Of a stretch of DNA of 64,000 nt, positions 43,044 to 51,547 are shown piece after piece. The DNA comes from DATBFU01 sp035498405 (GTDB lineage: Bacteria; Acidobacteriota; Thermoanaerobaculia; UBA5066; Gp7-AA6). The number at the start of each line of letters is the position of its first letter. Position 1 is the first letter of the stretch. The stretch lies in NCBI GenBank assembly GCA_035498405.1, contig DATKAE010000047.1, forward strand, positions 62,001-126,000, in the 5' to 3' direction. Under the pieces are notes generated by a model. It made no database searches. It saw only the letters and a program-made list of their open reading frames with translations, and was not told where the DNA came from. Both the position numbers and the translations under genes were made by a program.

Positions 43044-44696
43044 TCAGCCGAGCGCGCGGCGGGCGCGTGAGACTTCGCGCTCGAAGTCCTGGAGGCTCTC
43101 CCGCGAGCGTGCCGGGTTCCAGGAGAGCTCGCGGGCGAGCAGGTGCGCCACACGCTCGGCCGCCCCTTCTCCCTGACCCGGCGCCTGCCAGAAAAGATGC
43201 GTGCGGCGGGTCAGGGCGTCGGTGACCGAGCGGGCGTCTTCCTCGCGCGCGGCGAAGACGATCTCGGCGGAGAGTTCCGGAAGCCCGGGATCGAGGCGCT
43301 CGCGGAGTCCTCGCTCGGCAACCGCGAGCGCCAACACGCCTTTCGCCCTCTTTCCGTATCGCCGAGCCAGGTGAGCGGCGACCGCCGGATCGAGGCCCGC
43401 GTCCTGCACCTCGCGCTCGAGGCGCGCCAGAAAGACATCCCAGGGGGAATCTGGAGCGCCGGGGAAGGGCCGATCCCCGGTCGGGCTCGCGTTCACGTCG
43501 CGGCCGCTCCCGCGCAGGATCGCGGCGGCGCGATCGATCACCTTCTGCCCCATGCGTCGATGGGTCGTGAGCTTGCCCCCCGTGACCGTCAGGAGCCCCG
43601 ACGGAGAGACCGTGAGCGCCTCCTCGCGGCTGGTGTCCTGGACGCTCTTTCCCGATTCGGCAAGCAGCGGCCGCAGGCTGGCGAAGGTCGCGACGATGTC
43701 GCCGCCCGAGAGCGACGCCGAGGGAAAGACTCGGTTGGCGGCCGCGAGCAGCTCCCCGACATCGGCTCGGTCGGCCGACACGTCGTCGAGCGGCCCGACG
43801 TAATCCGAGTCGGTCGTGCCGACCAGCGTGACCGGTCCGTACGGGATCGCGAAGAGAAGGCGGCCTTCGGGCAGTGAGGAGGCGACCGGATGCGACACGG
43901 GCAGGCGCGCGGCGGCGACGGTCAAGTGCGCTCCCTTGGACAACCGAAGCTGCGGCGGCGCGTCCTTTTCGTCGAACCGCCGGGTTTGGTCGCTCCAGGG
44001 CCCGGTGGCGTTGATGACCGCGCGGGCGGTCAGGGCCAGGGCCCGTCCCGACTCCCGATCCCGCGCCAGGACTCCCGAAACGCGGCCGGCCGCGTCCTTG
44101 GACAGCCCCTCGACTTCGATTCGAGTGACCGCGACCGCACCCAGGGAGACGGCATCGAGCACGTTTTCGAGCGTCAGACGGGCGTCGTCGGTCCGTGCGT
44201 CGGAGTAGAGCGCGCCCGCGAGAAGGTCGGGGCTCTCGAGCAGTCGTTCGCGCCGGAGCAGTTGGTCCCGGGAAAGGCGCCGGTGCCGGTGCGGCGCTCT
44301 CCCGAGCGACAGCAGGTCGTAGAGCGTCAACCCCGCCTCGAGCTGCAGGCCGGACACACCGTGTCCACGGTGGAGGGGAAAGACGAAATCGACGGGTTCG
44401 ACGAGGTGTGGAGCGAGCCGCTCGAGCCGTGCGCGCTCGGCCAGCGACTCGAAGACGAGGTGAAAGTGGCCGTGCGCCAGGTATCGGAGCCCTCCGTGGA
44501 TCAACTTCGACGAGCGCCAGGAGGTTCCGGAGGCCCAATCTTCCCGCTCCAGGAGCGCCACCGCGAGACCACGAGCGGCGGCGTCACGCGCCGCGGCGGC
44601 GCCGGTGATGCCTCCGCCGATGATGGCGACGTCGAAGACGCCACCGGTCAGCGCGGCGAGTCGCGCCTCTCGCGGCGGGAAAGCGGCGGGCCTCAT
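43044..44696 (-). CDS. glpD: FAD-dependent glycerol-3-phosphate dehydrogenase
   Basis: 550 residues from ATG 44696. FAD-binding FDVAIIGGGITGAAAARDAA, then WASGTSWRSSKLIHGGLRYL, ARAVINATGPWSDQTRRF, and GPVTLVGTTDSDYVGPLDD fit GlpD. The C-terminal domain has TVSPSGLLTVTGGKLTTHRRM. Oxidises glycerol 3-phosphate to dihydroxyacetone phosphate at the inner membrane, feeding the quinone pool. No glpK or glpF is in the window. 60 bp downstream of the ketopantoate reductase-like gene. Confidence 0.93.
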   Translation of the reverse strand: MRPAAFPPREARLAALTGGVFDVAIIGGGITGAAAARDAAARGLAVALLEREDWASGTSWRSSKLIHGGLRYLAHGHFHLVFESLAERARLERLAPHLVEPVDFVFPLHRGHGVSGLQLEAGLTLYDLLSLGRAPHRHRRLSRDQLLRRERLLESPDLLAGALYSDARTDDARLTLENVLDAVSLGAVAVTRIEVEGLSKDAAGRVSGVLARDRESGRALALTARAVINATGPWSDQTRRFDEKDAPPQLRLSKGAHLTVAAARLPVSHPVASSLPEGRLLFAIPYGPVTLVGTTDSDYVGPLDDVSADRADVGELLAAANRVFPSASLSGGDIVATFASLRPLLAESGKSVQDTSREEALTVSPSGLLTVTGGKLTTHRRMGQKVIDRAAAILRGSGRDVNASPTGDRPFPGAPDSPWDVFLARLEREVQDAGLDPAVAAHLARRYGKRAKGVLALAVAERGLRERLDPGLPELSAEIVFAAREEDARSVTDALTRRTHLFWQAPGQGEGAAERVAHLLARELSWNPARSRESLQDFEREVSRARRALG

Positions 44697-44756
44697 GCGT
44701 CGGTGATCTGACCACGAATGCCGCCCTCGCGCTCGAGGCGGCCGTTCGCCGCGGAG

Positions 44757-45689
44757 TCAGCTGCGGGGCGAAGGGGCGGCGCCCGCCGCCGAGAGGCCGA
44801 GGAGCGCGGCCGCGAACGATTGGACCGGTGTCTCGACCGAGAGCTCCTTTCCCATTCGGGCGACTGCCCCGCAGAGCCACGGCGACTCCAGCCGGTTGCC
44901 TCGCACGATGTCGTGGAGCATCGAGGAGACCGCGTCGGCGGGGAGCCGGTCGGCGAGCGCCATCTGGCGCGCGACGGAATCGTCTCGAAGCCCCGCCCCT
45001 TTGGCGGCGCCGACCGCAGCCGCTTCGCGCATGGCGCGCTCGAGAAGGCTTCGGGTCTCGGGATTCTCGCGGATCGGCCCAATGGGCCGGCGGGTGAGGG
45101 CGGTCAGGGCGGAGAAGGCGGTCAGGAACACGAATTTCTCCCAGATGGCGCGGCCGATGTCCTCCGAGATCGCCGCCGTGACCCCGGCTCGCCGGCAGGC
45201 TTCGAGCAGCCCTGAGGCGGCGGGGGAGGACCGTCCATCGAAGGCGCCGAGCTCGAACCGCTCGACCGTTCCCGAGTGTCGAATGACTCCCGGGGATTCG
45301 ATCGACGCCGTGATGTAGGCCACACCGCCGAGCACCGGCCTACCCGTCGCGCTCGCGATCTGGTCCCACGCCTCGACGCCGTTCTGGAAGGAGACGATCT
45401 CGGCGCCCGGGCCGACGATCCGCGCCGCCGCGTCCGCCGCCGCGTCGGTGTCCCAGTTCTTGACGGCGACGATCACCAGGTCACCCGGGGCAATGGCGCT
45501 CGGGTCCGCCGAGGCGCGGGCGGGAAAGATCCGCGCGTCCCCGCGCGCAGAGAGAATGCGCAGGCCGTCGCGAAGGATCGCATCCAGATGCTCTCCCCGG
45601 GCGAGAAAGGCCACATCTTCTCCCGCCGCGGCGAGCCGCCCGCCGAGGTATCCCCCGACCCCGCCGGCGCCGATGATCCGGATCCGCAT
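44757..45689 (-). CDS. panE: 2-dehydropantoate 2-reductase (ketopantoate reductase) family protein
   Basis: 310 residues. The Rossmann start RIRIIGAGGVGGYLGGRLAA, LVIVAVKNWDTDAAA and VSFQNGVEAWDQIA match ketopantoate reductase. The C-terminal helical domain has the usual Lys in GRAIWEKFVFLTAFSALTAL and DSVARQMALADRLP before SMLHDIVRGN. Reduces ketopantoate to pantoate with NADPH in pantothenate synthesis; some family members reduce other keto acids, so the symbol is provisional. Confidence 0.83.
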   Translation of the reverse strand: MRIRIIGAGGVGGYLGGRLAAAGEDVAFLARGEHLDAILRDGLRILSARGDARIFPARASADPSAIAPGDLVIVAVKNWDTDAAADAAARIVGPGAEIVSFQNGVEAWDQIASATGRPVLGGVAYITASIESPGVIRHSGTVERFELGAFDGRSSPAASGLLEACRRAGVTAAISEDIGRAIWEKFVFLTAFSALTALTRRPIGPIRENPETRSLLERAMREAAAVGAAKGAGLRDDSVARQMALADRLPADAVSSMLHDIVRGNRLESPWLCGAVARMGKELSVETPVQSFAAALLGLSAAGAAPSPRS

Positions 45690-45789
45690 CGTCCGCGGGC
45701 GACTCTACACTCTCTGCCGCCGCGCTGGCGGGTGTCGGGCCGGCGCGGCGCATTCGGCCGTCCGAGGCGCCGCCCCGACCCTTTTCCGC

Positions 45790-46740
45790 TTACAGCGCGC
45801 GGATCAAGACGCCGCCGCCGCTCGTGTGCAGTCGCAGCGTCTGGCCTCCCCGGCCGAGCGTGCCGCGGAGACTCCGCCGGGAAACCTCGCCGACGACCCG
45901 CACGGGCACGTCGGTCTTGACGGAGTTACCTTCCGCGTCGATCTCGAACCCGAGATCCGGGTCGATCGCGACTTCGATGCCGCCGCCCGAGGTTTCGAGC
46001 GACCCTCCCTGGCCGTTTCCCTTCGCAAACGAAGCCTCGATGCTTCCTCCCGAGGTCTCGGCCTCCACGCGGCCGCCGGCCTCGGAGATGCGGATGCCCC
46101 CGCCGGAGCTCGACGCCCGAATGCCGCCGGCGACGCGCTCGAGGTCGATCGACCCGCCGCTCGTCTCGGCCGAAACGTCTCCATTCAACCGAACGCCCGA
46201 GATCCCGCCGCCCGAGGTCTCGACGCGGACGCGCCCCTTGATGTCGGCGAGCTTGACGGGACCGCCGGAGGTGTGGCCCTCGAGGTCTCCCGTGAGGTCG
46301 CGGACTTCGATGCCGCCGCCGGAGGTGTCGAGCTTCGACCGCGAGCGGATTCCTTCGATGGAGATCTTTCCTCCCGAAGTTTCGATCGTCAGCGCGGTCT
46401 CCGCGGGAACCTGGATCTCGTATTGCAGGCGGCCGCCGCCGTCGCCGAACCAGCCGGAGAAGTGATGCTTGCGCCGCGCGGTCACGCTGACCGAGCGGGG
46501 CGCCTCGTCGAAGCGAAACGTCAGCAGCTCCTCGAGCTCTCGGCGGCTGGTCACCACGAGTTGCACGTCGGCCGTGGACTTTCCCGTGACTGTGACGCTG
46601 CCCAGATCCGTGTCGAGGCGGAAACTGCCGCCGGGCTCGAGCTTCAAGGTCTTCTCAAGACGCGACTCGGCGGTGAGCGCCGGCGCCAAGAGCGCCCCGA
46701 GCACGGAAAAGAGGGCCAGGCGAAAAGCGGGTGATCTCAT
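45790..46740 (-). CDS. Exported DUF4097 beta-repeat protein
   Basis: 316 residues with a signal peptide (LALFSVLGALLAPALTAES). The body is a right-handed beta-repeat of the DUF4097 type: eight TSGG turns plus one SSGG at roughly 20-residue steps (for example LDTSGGGIEVRDLTGDL and AETSGGSIDLERVAGGI). This repeat is also visible in the DNA. DUF4097 proteins are often placed with ECF sigma/anti-sigma genes and are proposed to act at the envelope. An ECF-like promoter (46794-46820) precedes it. Confidence 0.85.
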   Translation of the reverse strand: MRSPAFRLALFSVLGALLAPALTAESRLEKTLKLEPGGSFRLDTDLGSVTVTGKSTADVQLVVTSRRELEELLTFRFDEAPRSVSVTARRKHHFSGWFGDGGGRLQYEIQVPAETALTIETSGGKISIEGIRSRSKLDTSGGGIEVRDLTGDLEGHTSGGPVKLADIKGRVRVETSGGGISGVRLNGDVSAETSGGSIDLERVAGGIRASSSGGGIRISEAGGRVEAETSGGSIEASFAKGNGQGGSLETSGGGIEVAIDPDLGFEIDAEGNSVKTDVPVRVVGEVSRRSLRGTLGRGGQTLRLHTSGGGVLIRAL

Positions 46741-46793
46741 GACGTTTCCCCCTTCGAACGGGCCTTCGGCCGAGAGGGCCCTCTCGCAAGGAG

Positions 46794-46820
46794 ATAACGT
46801 CCGGCCGCGAAAAAGGTTCT
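46794..46820 (-). promoter_or_regulatory. ECF-sigma-like promoter upstream of the DUF4097 gene
   Basis: On the minus strand: AGAACC (46820-46815), 15 bases, then CGTTATCT. The pattern AACC-N15-CGTnnTCT is close to that before the sigma gene (AACC-N14-CGTnnTCT). Confidence 0.5.
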
Positions 46821-46902
46821 GCCGATGTCCCGGGGCCGCGCGCCGGTCGGTCTGGCGGGAACGCCTTCCGACCGTCAGCGGCCGCTCTCGTCCGACGCCG
46901 TC

Positions 46903-47718
46903 TTACGCCGCCACGGTCACCGGCCGGCAGTCCTTGCAAGGGTGGTAACCGGCCGAGAGAGCCTCCCGCTGCGAGGCGAAGGGAACTTTGTTCGTGAGCA
47001 CCAGCGTCTCGACTCCACCGCAGGTCGGGAAGCAGAAGTAGCGCTGATCCGCATTCCCGAGGAAGCGCACTCCCGAGGCGGCCAGCTGCTCGAGCCGGTC
47101 GGGATCGGCTCCCTCCACTTCGAGCAGGCGCCGCTTGGCCTGGCTTCCCCCGAGCGAATATTTGCCGAGGTGCCCGTCACTGCGCACCACGCGGTGGCAG
47201 GGGATCAGCAGAGGCACGGGATTCTTGGCGAGCGCCGAGCCGGTCGCGCGAACGGCGTCGGGATGCCCGATCTCGCGTGCGATCCAGCTGTAGGGACGCA
47301 CCTCACCCGAGGGAATCTCGAGCGCCTTCTGGAGAACCGCTTTCTCGAACTCGGAGAGCCCGCGCAGGTCGAACCGGAGATCCTGCCGTCCCTTGCCTTT
47401 CAGCTTCCGGATGAGCGCCCGCACGCGAGCCGGTGGGACCGACTTCTCGACGGAGACCGGCCGGCCAAATCGTTCGCGGAAGCGACGCTCGAATGCCCGG
47501 GCCGAGCTCGCGCGAGAAACCATCGAGATGCCGCTCTTGCTGTGGGCGACGTAGACCGGGCCGAGCGGAGACTCGAGGCGCCAGTACCGATCGGCGATTC
47601 CCACGCGCTCCAGAATCGCGGGCAGCAGTCTTGCCGGCGCCTTTTGGTGAGGCAGGCCGCTCAGCGCGCGCTGCAGCGCCAGGGCGTCTTTCATGGATCC
47701 CTCCGCCGACTTCTTCAT
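46903..47718 (-). CDS. O6-methylguanine-DNA methyltransferase with a C-terminal Ada-type zinc (methyl-phosphotriester) domain
   Basis: 271 residues from ATG 47718. N-terminal helices (about 8-45, LQRALSGLPHQKAPARLLPA) precede a methyltransferase domain: LRGLSEFEKAVLQKALEIP, YSWIAREIGHPDAVRATGSA and the active site NPVPLLIPCHRVVRSDG (Cys near 174). The C-terminus is an Ada zinc module with all four cysteines: YFCFPTCGG (near 229) and GYHPCKDCRP (near 262). In Ada the zinc module is N-terminal and followed by AraC and methyltransferase parts; here the order is reversed and AraC is missing. The gene overlaps the sigma stop by 4 bp (ATGA). It repairs alkylated DNA; a sensing role is inferred. Confidence 0.88.
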   Translation of the reverse strand: MKKSAEGSMKDALALQRALSGLPHQKAPARLLPAILERVGIADRYWRLESPLGPVYVAHSKSGISMVSRASSARAFERRFRERFGRPVSVEKSVPPARVRALIRKLKGKGRQDLRFDLRGLSEFEKAVLQKALEIPSGEVRPYSWIAREIGHPDAVRATGSALAKNPVPLLIPCHRVVRSDGHLGKYSLGGSQAKRRLLEVEGADPDRLEQLAASGVRFLGNADQRYFCFPTCGGVETLVLTNKVPFASQREALSAGYHPCKDCRPVTVAA

Positions 47719-48425
47719 GATCTTGCTCCTGCGCGCCGGGACTCGCTCAAGGCCTCCCGCAGCGCGTTGATGGCCCGGTGCACGTTCGACTTGGTGGTGC
47801 CCAAGGGCTGCTTCAGAATCGCCGCCACTTCCTCGAGCTTGAGACCCTCGACGTAGCGAAGAATGAGCGGGGCGCGGTAGCGCTCGGGAAGCCGCGCCAC
47901 GAGTGAGGCGATGTCGGCGCGTTGACGTTTGACCTCGAATCTCGCGTCCGGACGGTTCTCGGGGTCATCCGGCGCCTCTCGCGCTGCCGACCGTCGACCG
48001 TTTTCGTGTCCCTCGTCGAGCGACATGGTCGGATGCCGTTTCCTTCGGAGACGATTGCGCGCGACATTCAGAGTCACCTGATAGAGCCACGCCTTCAGGA
48101 CCATCGTCCGAACGCGCTCCGGCGGATAGGTCTTCAGGGCCCGGTACGCGCGCACGAATGCGTCCTGCGCAACCTCCTCGGCATCCTCGCGCCGGCCGGT
48201 CAGTCGCAGGGCGAAGCTGAAGAGGCGATCCTGGAATCGGACGACGAGGGCTTCGAAGGATCCATCCAGATCCTTCGCGAGGGACGCCGAAAGGGCGGCG
48301 TCTGTCGAGGACGTCCTACCGAGCATGTTGTTCTCCGCACCGCTTATCACCAATCGCAGCTCCCGGGAACGTCCAGCACGGATCTGTCCAGAGCTCGGTT
48401 TCCCGGGGCTCAGTGTGGTGCTCAT
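47715..48425 (-). CDS. ECF RNA polymerase sigma factor
   Basis: 236 residues from ATG 48425 (GGAGG upstream, after the ECF-like promoter); a second start at 48326 also has a fair site. Region 2: DRLFSFALRLTGRREDAEEV and AQDAFVRAYRALKTYP, with KAWLYQVTLNVARNRLRRK. Region 4: LPERYRAPLILRYVEGLKLE and EVAAILKQPLGTTKSNVHRA. No separate anti-sigma gene with a zinc-binding HxxxCxxC motif lies beside it; the methyltransferase/Ada protein occupies that place. Confidence 0.92.
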   Translation of the reverse strand: MSTTLSPGKPSSGQIRAGRSRELRLVISGAENNMLGRTSSTDAALSASLAKDLDGSFEALVVRFQDRLFSFALRLTGRREDAEEVAQDAFVRAYRALKTYPPERVRTMVLKAWLYQVTLNVARNRLRRKRHPTMSLDEGHENGRRSAAREAPDDPENRPDARFEVKRQRADIASLVARLPERYRAPLILRYVEGLKLEEVAAILKQPLGTTKSNVHRAINALREALSESRRAGARS

Positions 48426-48443
48426 CTCGTGTCGCCTCCGGGA

Positions 48444-48474
48444 CTAGAACACGCCTCGCGACGGAAGGGTTGCA
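48444..48474 (-). promoter_or_regulatory. ECF-sigma-like promoter upstream of the sigma gene
   Basis: On the minus strand: TGCAACC (48474-48468), then the downstream box CGTGTTCTAG ending near 48443. Spacing from AACC to CGT is 14. The start of transcription would be about 12 bases before the GGAGG-preceded ATG, giving a short leader. Suggests autoregulation. Confidence 0.5.
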
Positions 48475-48500
48475 GCCGACCGGTTCTTCTTTCCCTGGAG

Positions 48501-49301
48501 CTACTTGAGTGTCAGAACGAGGATCTCCTCGTCCCCCTCGAGCTCGACGCGGTCCGCCTCGATCTTCAAGACCGTGAAGCCCGCCACGAAACCTCCCGGA
48601 GAAAGCACCCTGCCATTGATGAGCGCCGTCGGGTTGGTTGCGGAGAAGACGATGCCTTCGAGCTCCAGTTTTCCCGACGGCACGAGGGCGGTTCCGGCCG
48701 CGGTCCGACGCCGCAGATGCCGGGAGGGCGCGGTCGGCGTCGGAGGGGGCGGCGTCGGCCGCGGCGAAACGTCGGCCGCGATGTGAGGGCTCGCCGAGGC
48801 GTTGGAGACTTCAATCGGCGGGAGGATCACGGGTGTCGTCGGTATCTCGACGCGCGGGACCGGGCGGGTCGGCGTGGGCGGGCTGGCTCTCGGGGAGGGC
48901 GGCGGTGTCGCCGGCGGGGCCGGCAAGGCACCGGCCGGAGCCGGAGGGGCGAGCGAGACGGTTGGCCGCGGCTTCGGCGCGGGGGACCTCGACGGCGTGG
49001 CCGCTGCCGGACCGGCCGTTGTCGGCGGTGTCGGCAGGGCGGCGGCGAATGCGGTCGGTGGGGCCGGCCGCTCGGGGGGCCGGCGTCGCGCCTCCCGGAC
49101 GACCTCGCGCCGCGACGTCAGAAGGAGAGTGCCGCCAACCAATCCCGCGGCGACGAGCGCCGCGGCGGCGAGGCGCCAAAGGAGGCGCCCTCGGTGGCGG
49201 CCGGGATCCGGAAGCGGCATCGGCACGCGGAATTCGGGGCTTCCCGGCCCGGGCGTCTGAGCCGCCTGCGCCCGACGCAGCGCGTCGTCGATCAGGCTCA
49301 C
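48501..49301 (-). CDS. gspB: GspB-like type II secretion accessory protein
   Basis: 266 residues from GTG 49301, overlapping the GspA-like stop (GTGA). The N-terminus VSLIDDALRRAQAAQ is typical of GspB. A transmembrane helix (about 35-60, LAAAALVAAGLVGGTLLL) leads to a long Pro-rich periplasmic linker and a compact C-terminal domain (KLELEGIVFSATNPTALING, VLSPGGFVAGFTVLKI). GspA/GspB pairs help assemble the secretin in the outer membrane; no other gsp genes are in the window. Confidence 0.8.
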   Translation of the reverse strand: MSLIDDALRRAQAAQTPGPGSPEFRVPMPLPDPGRHRGRLLWRLAAAALVAAGLVGGTLLLTSRREVVREARRRPPERPAPPTAFAAALPTPPTTAGPAAATPSRSPAPKPRPTVSLAPPAPAGALPAPPATPPPSPRASPPTPTRPVPRVEIPTTPVILPPIEVSNASASPHIAADVSPRPTPPPPTPTAPSRHLRRRTAAGTALVPSGKLELEGIVFSATNPTALINGRVLSPGGFVAGFTVLKIEADRVELEGDEEILVLTLK

Positions 49302-50110
49302 GCCGCCTTGCCCTCGAGCTCCCGGATCGCCTGCCGAATCGAGCGGCCGTCGAGCTGGTCGGTCCCGTTGACGAATCCGTAGAGCAACGCCTTGTCGCAG
49401 ACCGCATTGATGAGCCGCGGCACGCCGCGGGAGTAGCGATGGATCGTGCGGATCGCCCAGGGCGTGAACCTCGGCCGGCCCACCGCTCCCGCCACACCCA
49501 ATCGATGCTCGATGTAACGCTCCGTCTCGGCGCGCGAGAGGGGCGTCAGGTGATAGCGCACGGTGATCCTTTGGCGCAGTTGCCGCAGGCCCTGGCCGTT
49601 CAATTTCTCGCGCAGCTCCGGTTGTCCCACGAGCACGATCTGGAGGAGCTTGCGCTGGTCGGTCTCGAGGTTCGAGAGCAGGCGCACCTGCTCGAGCAGC
49701 TCGTCGCCCAGGTCTTGCGCCTCGTCGATCAGGAGCACGACGTCGTGACCGGACGCGGCTTGCTCGAGCAGGTATTGGTTGAGCAGGTCGAGCGAGCCGA
49801 CGCGGTCGAGTGGGCCCGGCTGCAGGCCGAGCTCGGTCAGGATGGCGCGCAGGAGCTCGCGGCTCGTCAGCGAGGGATTCAAGATGAGCGCCGTCCGGTA
49901 CCGTTCTCCCAGGTGCTTCAGGATCGCGCGGCAGACCGTGGTCTTGCCGGCGCCCACTTCGCCGGTCAGCTGGATGAAGCCCTTGCGCTCCTGGATGCCG
50001 AACAGGATGTGGTTGAAGGCCTCGCGGTGGCGGTCGGAGAAGAAGAGGAAACGCGGATCGGGTGTCAGGTTGAAGGGAGCTTCGCGAAATCCGTAGAACT
50101 TTTCGTACAC
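49298..50110 (-). CDS. gspA: ExeA/GspA-type AAA ATPase
   Basis: 270 residues from GTG 50110. It begins VYEKFYGFREAPFNLTPDPR, the hallmark of the ExeA/GspA family. Walker A is FIQLTGEVGAGKTTVCRAIL, Walker B is VVLLIDEAQDLGDELLEQV, with sensor-like IVLVGQPEL. The partner GspB-like gene overlaps it downstream. Proposed to use ATP hydrolysis to insert the secretin through peptidoglycan. The peptidoglycan-binding and transmembrane parts of ExeA are absent; this is the ATPase-only form. Confidence 0.86.
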   Translation of the reverse strand: MYEKFYGFREAPFNLTPDPRFLFFSDRHREAFNHILFGIQERKGFIQLTGEVGAGKTTVCRAILKHLGERYRTALILNPSLTSRELLRAILTELGLQPGPLDRVGSLDLLNQYLLEQAASGHDVVLLIDEAQDLGDELLEQVRLLSNLETDQRKLLQIVLVGQPELREKLNGQGLRQLRQRITVRYHLTPLSRAETERYIEHRLGVAGAVGRPRFTPWAIRTIHRYSRGVPRLINAVCDKALLYGFVNGTDQLDGRSIRQAIRELEGKAA

Positions 50111-50243
50111 GACCCCCGAGACTCTTACACAAAACACCGGCGCCCGCGCGACGAACCGCGGGGCTCTCTCGCTGCTTCTCGGGGTGCCGCGGCGCCTCGA
50201 GGCGGGCGGGGCGGCACAGCGGTCGATCGGCGCCCGGTCCGGG

Positions 50244-50519
50244 TCAGAACCCCCACAGCGCGAGCTCGTCGAGCAGGGTTGCGAGCGACGGATGCGCGGC
50301 AAGCTCCCGATAGAGCCAGCCGTGTCGTTCCCTGGCCTCCGCCAGCTGCTGCCGCAGGAGGTCCTGGTCTTTCTCCGAGGCCGCCTGCCGCATCTCTTCG
50401 AGCAGGCGATGGCCGTGCGAATCGAGCCGCTCGCCATGCCGCGTCAGGAAGGAGTCGAAGGCGTCCCGGACGCGCGCCGCGTGCGACTCACCGTGTCCCG
50501 CGTTCTCTTCGTCGGTCAC
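50244..50519 (-). CDS. Small charged coiled-coil protein
   Basis: 91 residues from GTG 50519 (CGGGAGAGAAC upstream). High helix propensity: VRDAFDSFLTRHGERLDSHG, LLEEMRQAASEKDQDLLRQQ, AEARERHGWLYRELAAHPS. No domain recognised. It is 19 bp downstream of the YpdA-like gene and may share its transcript. Confidence 0.55.
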   Translation of the reverse strand: MTDEENAGHGESHAARVRDAFDSFLTRHGERLDSHGHRLLEEMRQAASEKDQDLLRQQLAEARERHGWLYRELAAHPSLATLLDELALWGF

Positions 50520-50538
50520 GTTCTCTCCCGGCGCGTCC

Positions 50539-51537
50539 TCATGCGGTCACCAGACGCCGCTTCCGCTCGATCGAGGAGGCGATCATGCCGGCGTGATGGC
50601 GGCTGTTTTCGATGAAGATCCTTCCAATCTCCGAGCCTCCGAGGATCGCGCCCGCCAGGTAGAGGTTCGGGACATTGGACTCGAGGGTATCGGCGTCGTG
50701 CGCCGGCACGCGCAAGGGTCCTTCCAGGCGGACGCCGCAGCGCTCGAAAAGCGAAAAGTCGGGCTCGTAGCCGATCAGCGGGAAGACGGCGTCGGCCTCG
50801 ACCGCGCGGCGGCCCTCGGGCGTTTCGGCGAGGACGGTGCCGGGGGTGATCTCGACCACTCGGGCGCTGAAGAGCGCCCGGATCGCCCCGCTGCGGATCC
50901 GGTTCTCGAGGTCGGGCTTGATCCAGTACTTGACGCGGTCGGACAGCGCGGGGGCGCGGACGAGAAGGGTCACCCGCGCCCCGTGTCGGTAGAGATCGAG
51001 GGCCGCTTCGCAAGCCGAGTTCTTCCCGCCGACCACGACGACGTCGCGGCCGTGGAACGGATAGCCCGAGACATAGCGGGAATGGACGTGCGACAGCTGG
51101 TCACCCGGCACGCCGAGCCGGCGCGGATTGTGGAAGAACCCGGTCGCGAGAATTCCCGCCGGCGCGAAGAAGGATCTCGCTTCACTGCCAACCAGGACTT
51201 CGACCTCGAGGCCCCCGCCCGGCCGCGGCGCCATGGCGCGGATCTCGGTCTCCGGAACCACCATGACCCCGAAACGCTCGGCGACACCGCGGTAATAGGC
51301 GAGGGTTTCGAGGCGTGTGGGGTGCGCGTCGGGGACGGAGAAGGGAACGCCGGCGATGTCGAGGAGGTCGCGCGTCGAGTACCAGCGCATCTCCTCGGGA
51401 AACTGGTAGATCGAATGGAGCAGGAAGGCCTTCTCGTAGCAGACGGCCGGAATGTCTCGTCGCTGGAGCTCCACGGCGCAGGCGATCCCCGTCGGCCCGG
51501 CGCCGACGATTGCGACCGGAGAGGACTCGCTCGGCAC
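50539..51537 (-). CDS. ypdA: YpdA-like FAD-dependent reductase
   Basis: 332 residues from GTG 51537. FAD site VAIVGAGPTGIACAVELQ, a second dinucleotide site DVVVVGGKNSACEAALDLYR and LYLAGAILGGSEIGRIFIEN near the end match YpdA. In Firmicutes YpdA reduces bacillithiol disulfide with NADPH. No bacillithiol genes (bshABC) are here, so that substrate is an inference. Lies 10 bp after the amidohydrolase. Confidence 0.84.
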   Translation of the reverse strand: MPSESSPVAIVGAGPTGIACAVELQRRDIPAVCYEKAFLLHSIYQFPEEMRWYSTRDLLDIAGVPFSVPDAHPTRLETLAYYRGVAERFGVMVVPETEIRAMAPRPGGGLEVEVLVGSEARSFFAPAGILATGFFHNPRRLGVPGDQLSHVHSRYVSGYPFHGRDVVVVGGKNSACEAALDLYRHGARVTLLVRAPALSDRVKYWIKPDLENRIRSGAIRALFSARVVEITPGTVLAETPEGRRAVEADAVFPLIGYEPDFSLFERCGVRLEGPLRVPAHDADTLESNVPNLYLAGAILGGSEIGRIFIENSRHHAGMIASSIERKRRLVTA

Positions 51538-51547
51538 GGGGGCGATT

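Noticed and set aside
46000..46430. Regular GCC/GAGGT repeats on the plus strand resembling a minisatellite
   Set aside because: They are the antisense of the TSGG beta-repeats of the DUF4097 gene.
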